Of a stretch of DNA of 64,000 bases, positions 61,332 to 64,000 are shown piece after piece; the stretch's first letter is position 1, and the number at the start of each line of letters is the position of its first letter. Origin of the DNA: Oscarella lobularis. Its lineage: Eukaryota; Porifera; Homoscleromorpha; Homosclerophorida; Oscarellidae. Location of the stretch: the NCBI RefSeq assembly GCF_947507565.1, contig NC_089178.1, positions 3,348,001 through 3,412,000 of the forward strand, in the 5' to 3' direction. The notes below the pieces were generated by a model that was given only the letters and a program-made list of their open reading frames with translations, was not told the origin of the DNA and did not search any database. The position numbers were made by a program, and so were the translations under genes.

Positions 61332-64000
61332 CTATTTAGCCGGATTCGCGTACGCGGCGGCGGCGCTGGGAAACACGGCCGGATCGAAATCGGGGTCGTT
61401 CAGCACGCGACGTCTCAGCTGGTGATCCAATTCTCTTCGATAGACCGCGCCGAGTTGAGAGGCACCAGCTGCCGCTTTGCTAATTTCTACGATAAGACGA
61501 CTAATCATTCAAGTTATTTTGGGCGGATGAGGAGAGGAAGTGACCTTCGATAGGCGTCCCGGATGCGAGTCCCGACGAACTGATCGCCTCGCACACAACT
61601 TGGCTCGCAGCTTTGTCAGCCGATACCGTTCTTACCTCAGTCTTCCGAAAAAAATTGCACCTTTAATTTAATCAAGAGATTATAAAAAATTCACCTTTTT
61701 TCTTTTCGCTGGTACGTAGTTCATATAAGCGTCGCTGAGTGTCCTCTGCGGAGGCATTTTCTTCTGAGTTTCGACGTCTCTTGTCACAACCGGAATCCAT
61801 TCCTTAGTAAATTAATTAATCAGATAAAGTAAAAAGACGTTTCGTCGTCGCGGCTTACGTTCGGAAGTACGAGATGCCATTCCTCTTGTTCTGACACTTC
61901 CGGAAGCTCGTCAGGAACGGCGTCGACCCAATTGGGTGCTCGAATTTTTTCCTGAGCAAAAATTACGCGAATCCGTGTTCCCACGTCTTTTGGAGTCGTA
62001 CCCTCGTTGGTTCGCTTTTCACGGACGGCTCTTCCTTCGACTTTTTCCCTTTTTTCTTTTTTTCTTTAGGAACATCATCTGTTGCCGCCGCCCACGCGTC
62101 GAGCTCTCCTTGACTGCACGGGTATTCGTTGATGTAAGCGGAGACAAACTGCCGTAAGAAAATGTTATAGAAGAAGTCCTGAAACGACGGAGAAAATCCT
62201 GAAAGCGGCGTAGAAATTGGTCCCAGCTAAGAAAGAAGAAAAGTGTGGCGAAAAGTCAAAAGAAAAAAATAACTTACTATGTGTCTCCTGAGCAGAGTTT
62301 CCACCGACGCCATTCCACCCTCGAGGCTATGAGCAAGGGCTTGGGCCAAGTGACCCATTGTCCGTCGGAACCACTGTTTGATTGCAATTCCAAAGGCATT
62401 AGGATCGTCTGAGAGAAACAATGGCGAGGAGAACTCGCGAAATCTCTCTCCTACCGTGTTCTGCACAGATAATGGTCACGACTTGATGAACGGGTTTTTT
62501 GAGTACGTTCATTATTGTACGTTGAGCTGATATACCGCGACGAGACGTCGTGCCTATCTATAATGATAAAAAGCAGCAAATAGGCGCGCAGCGTTACCGT
62601 ATCCCCCCCTTTATGAGCTGTACCAGAAATTCCGTTGTGTACTCTCTCAAGACATCCATCATTTTTTCGTAGACAGTCTGTGCGCGCGTGTAATTTAGAA
62701 ATGATTATCGTGTATGCTGTTACGCGACGTGCCTCGAACGTCTCCTCGGCTGTCATGTCTTGCCCGTCGTTGAACTCATTTTGAAGAAAGCGAATGAGAT
62801 TTGGTTGAAGTTGGGTAAGAGGCCCAACGTCGCCTGAACGAGTTTCAAACAAAGAAAACACGTAAAAAGAAGCGAAGAATGACCTTGTAGAATCTGAACT
62901 GCCTGCACTACTGTCAATCTCTCCAATATACACTCAATCAGACGAGATACGACAGCTGAAAAAAAGAGCTCTTCTAGTGCCCTATTATGACTCTGTATAT
63001 ATATATGTACTCACTGTTCTCGCTATCTAGCTCCACTAGGCCTTCAGATGCGTTAGCAAACATCTGTTGCAAGGACATTTGAGCTTGAGCATCTATAGCC
63101 GCGACTCTATGAGCTGTACAATGACTTTCCACGGCGTATTCTTACCCTCGTTTCCAGCCATCGTAGACAGAACGGCTCCCAACATCCGCTGGGACATTCC
63201 CTGCACGACATTGGCGAGATTTTCCGAGCCAGACGACGGCGGCGGAGCACCAGTAGTACTAGGACCGCTTTCGCCATCTGAAGAAGTCCTTTGTTGAGGC
63301 GGCGCCGACGCTGAAGCCGACGCCGGCGGGGTCCATTCAGATCCTCCTGGCATATTGCTCAGAAGATGTCGCGCAAGTTGAGCAGGAATGTGCTGGACGA
63401 CGTTGAGTCGAACTTCTATGCTGGGACCCGAATGAGAAGGAGTAGAATCTTCAATTTCCATGTCATCTTCGCTTCTCTCGCGCTCATTGTCGTCTTGACT
63501 CGACGGCACTTCTCTTTCTACAGAAAAAAATCTTGGACTTTGCGTGACGTGGATTTTTTCTCTAAACCTTGAAATTCCATATGTATGACAGACTCTTCGT
63601 CTTCGTCATCGTCGTCGTTTTCCGTCTGCGTTCTCGCTTGTACGTGATCCTCGCGCGACGGCGAATTGGCCGCCATTTCGGCGAGACGTCGTCTCTCCAT
63701 TTCGATCTGCATTCTCTGAAAGGGATGATTGAGCGGCGGCCCGGCGCCGAAACCCGTCGACGCCAATATGCGTCCCGGTGTGAGACCCGGCGCTTCGGAG
63801 CTGGGAAGGAGACAGCAATCGCCAAGAAAGCGAAAACATTGGCCAACGTGGTAGAAATATTCTTTGGCGCCCATTGCTAGGCTGTCCGCTTCAAGACTGA
63901 CATTGATGTGATTCTTTATATATAAAACTATAACCCGATTTTCGAATTTTTTTGATTTACTTACCAAACGATTGGGAAAGCGAAGACACATTGCTAGTTG
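61332..64000 (-). CDS. BAG6: BAG6-like chaperone, C-terminal part (N-terminus beyond window)
   Basis: A multi-exon gene running off the right edge on the minus strand. The C-terminus carries the BAG6 signature: AYMNYVPAKRKK, then EISKAAAGASQLGAVYRRELDHQLRRRVLNDPDFDPAVFPSA (in parts), close to the mammalian AYLSGMPAKRRK ... SYRQQLRSDIQKRLQEDPNYSP order. Upstream exons are Pro/Ser/Gly-rich with acidic runs (MEIEDSTPSHSGPSIEVRLNVVQHIPAQL; LTPGRILASTGFGAGPP). The N-terminal ubiquitin-like domain would lie outside. BAG6, with GET4 and UBL4A, delivers tail-anchored proteins and routes mislocalised proteins to degradation. The stop is TAG at 61334-61332. Assignment rests mainly on the C-terminal block. 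Confidence 0.85.

Overview
This window looks like a compact animal nuclear genome, most likely an early-branching metazoan such as a sponge (homoscleromorph-like). That placement is inferred from gene content and compactness, with no search run. The case for an animal is the set of metazoan-type genes: ATR, torsin, CoREST, ING, protein kinase N (PKN), BAG6, CCNB1IP1/HEI10 and a death-domain/SH2 protein. They are separated by very short spacers (often 25-150 bp), and most introns are 45-90 bp with GT-AG ends.

Layout, left to right. 93-2852: 5'-truncated death-domain/EF-like/SH2 signalling protein (+). 2853-4061: no confident gene, but a GC-rich hairpin-rich stretch and a GC-box/CCAAT promoter. 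4527-5368: UFSP1 protease (-), 31 bp from the start of an intronless 2617-aa ATR kinase (+, 5400-13253). 13531-14958: HSD17B7-type 3-ketosteroid reductase (-). 15068: torsin (+), cut by a 200-N gap at 15603-15802. After the gap the sequence restarts inside ATR and repeats ATR C-half, HSD17B7 and torsin (15803-22692), which is probably an uncollapsed haplotype. Then NCBP2AS2-like microprotein (-), N-acetylneuraminate lyase (+), PRPF38B (+), a centrosomin/CDK5RAP2-like coiled-coil gene with repeated exons (+), a single-dsRBD protein (-), CoREST (-), an EF-hand/WD40 WDR49-like protein (+), dynactin p24 DCTN3 (-), CCNB1IP1/HEI10 (+), two head-to-head glutamine synthetases, ING4/5 (-), three tandem pectinacetylesterase/NOTUM-family hydrolases (-), a secreted intradiol dioxygenase with an NTR-like tail (+), pirin (-), sulfiredoxin (-), KIN17 (+), PKN (-) and the C-terminal part of BAG6 (-, runs off the end).

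Most genes are unrelated housekeeping or signalling genes packed by divergent or convergent sharing of spacers. The one region that reads as a possible functional neighbourhood is 46.5-53.8 kb: three secreted polysaccharide-type acetylesterases, a secreted catechol-type dioxygenase and a pirin. Together these could process dietary plant, algal or microbial material. This link is inference.

The strongest unusual observations are the death-domain/SH2 fusion, the dioxygenase-NTR fusion, the repeated 'ASGGG...LNLDEM' exon modules in the centrosomin-like gene, the divergent glutamine synthetase pair with a GC-AG intron, and the 6.2-kb near-identical duplication across the gap. Multi-exon coordinates are gene spans from first to last coding base; splice sites were read by eye.
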